A DNA stretch of 5,997 nucleotides from Bacteroidia bacterium (GTDB taxonomy: Bacteria; Bacteroidota; Bacteroidia; Flavobacteriales; NORP286), in assembly GCA_016763665.1 (NCBI GenBank), contig JAESTI010000285.1:1-5997 (forward strand), read 5' to 3'. Made by a program: the position numbers and the translations under genes. Positions 5,557 through 5,997 of this stretch are shown piece by piece. Each line of letters opens with the position of its first letter. The first letter of the stretch is position 1. The notes under the pieces are model-generated. The model was not told where the DNA came from. It saw nothing but the letters and a program-made list of their open reading frames with translations, and did not search any database.

Positions 5557-5997
5557 AACTCTTTTTTACATTCGCTTTTATAACAGTAGTATTTACTACC
5601 GCAAATGCAACAGTTCATACTGTGACTTGTCAGAATAGCCCATCCCATTTTTTACCTGATACGGTGAATGCTGTGTTAGGAGACACTATTCATTGGACCT
5701 GGGTGGCAGGAACCCATGAAGTAGGTCCAATAAATGCTTCTGATATACCAAGCGGTGCAGCCACATGGAGTGCACCCATTGATGTTAGCAATACTTCTTT
5801 TGATTATGTGGTTACTGTAGCTGGCAATTATCATTATGTCTGCCATCCTGCTACTCCTCACGGAGAAAACGCATACATTGTAGTTACAGGTGCTGCCACC
5901 GGAATGCAACAATACAAAGACTTGAACAATTTTTTCTTTGTGTATCCAAACCCTTCAAACGGAAAGTTTCAATTTGTAATTGACAATTCACATATCA
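5553..5997 (+). CDS. Secreted plastocyanin-like (cupredoxin) protein with type IX secretion sorting tail (3' truncated)
   Basis: The window contains the first 148 codons. Residues 1-19 are a signal peptide (MKLFFTFAFITVVFTTANA) with an A-x-A site before T20. Residues 20-112 form a small beta-rich cupredoxin-like domain: HTVTCQNSPSHFLP, then a GDTIHW-x-W strand, THEV (H55) and, near the end, NYHYVCHPATPHGENAYIVV. H55, C97 and H103 fit the His-Cys-His type 1 copper ligands. The usual axial Met after the last His is not seen: E105 or N106 is there instead. After a short linker, FFFVYPNPSNGKFQF (127-141) is the start of a Por_Secre_tail-type C-terminal domain, indicating export by the type IX system to the cell surface or medium. 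The remainder of that domain is beyond the window. The ATG at 5553 follows a very A-rich leader typical of Bacteroidota. The gene probably belongs to a separate transcription unit from the phospho-switch genes. Electron transfer or copper binding is inferred from the fold only. Confidence 0.85.
   Translation, partial: MKLFFTFAFITVVFTTANATVHTVTCQNSPSHFLPDTVNAVLGDTIHWTWVAGTHEVGPINASDIPSGAATWSAPIDVSNTSFDYVVTVAGNYHYVCHPATPHGENAYIVVTGAATGMQQYKDLNNFFFVYPNPSNGKFQFVIDNSHI

Noticed and set aside
5060..5912. Antisense frames opposite the membrane protein, the spacer and the cupredoxin gene
   Set aside because: No protein-like motifs, and each conflicts with a clear + strand gene with domain support or with the spacer leader.

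Overview
The window looks like chromosomal DNA of a member of the Bacteroidota. The supporting evidence is a periplasmic sensor built from Reg_prop beta-propeller blades plus a Y_Y_Y domain, a type IX secretion C-terminal tail (YPNPSNGKF) on the last gene, AT-rich sequence, A-rich leaders in place of Shine-Dalgarno sites, and one-directional gene order. All supported genes are on the + strand. The species cannot be named from the sequence.

Layout: (1) positions 1-140 hold the last 45 codons of an upstream gene, probably an alpha/beta hydrolase. (2) 157-3477 encodes a very large membrane sensor phosphatase: signal peptide, 14 propeller blades, Y_Y_Y domain, one membrane helix, a coiled coil and a complete PP2C/SpoIIE-type serine/threonine phosphatase. 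(3) 3478-3786 is an AT-rich gap without a gene. (4) 3787-5351 is a tight three-gene run: a SiaB-like GHKL (HATPase-fold) protein kinase, a SiaC-like DUF1987 protein with the phospho-acceptor context N-T-S-S-S, and a small coiled-coil membrane protein of no named family. (5) 5352-5552 is a spacer with a hairpin, likely a terminator. (6) 5553 to the window end is the 5' part of a secreted plastocyanin-like (cupredoxin) protein entering a type IX sorting domain.

The main point of interest is that genes 2-5 resemble the Pseudomonas SiaA/SiaB/SiaC/SiaD phospho-switch. In that system the PP2C phosphatase SiaA and the kinase SiaB set the phosphorylation state of SiaC, and unphosphorylated SiaC activates the diguanylate cyclase SiaD. 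Two parts are changed here. The phosphatase carries a two-propeller periplasmic sensor like that of Bacteroides hybrid two-component systems. The position of SiaD is taken by a 187-residue protein that keeps a cyclase-type signalling coiled coil (LLGQTKLVTSVSDRLQ) but ends in a membrane hairpin with no GGDEF or other catalytic domain. The inferred model is that a periplasmic ligand controls the phosphatase, which with the kinase sets SiaC phosphorylation, and SiaC then acts on a membrane coiled-coil effector of unknown output.
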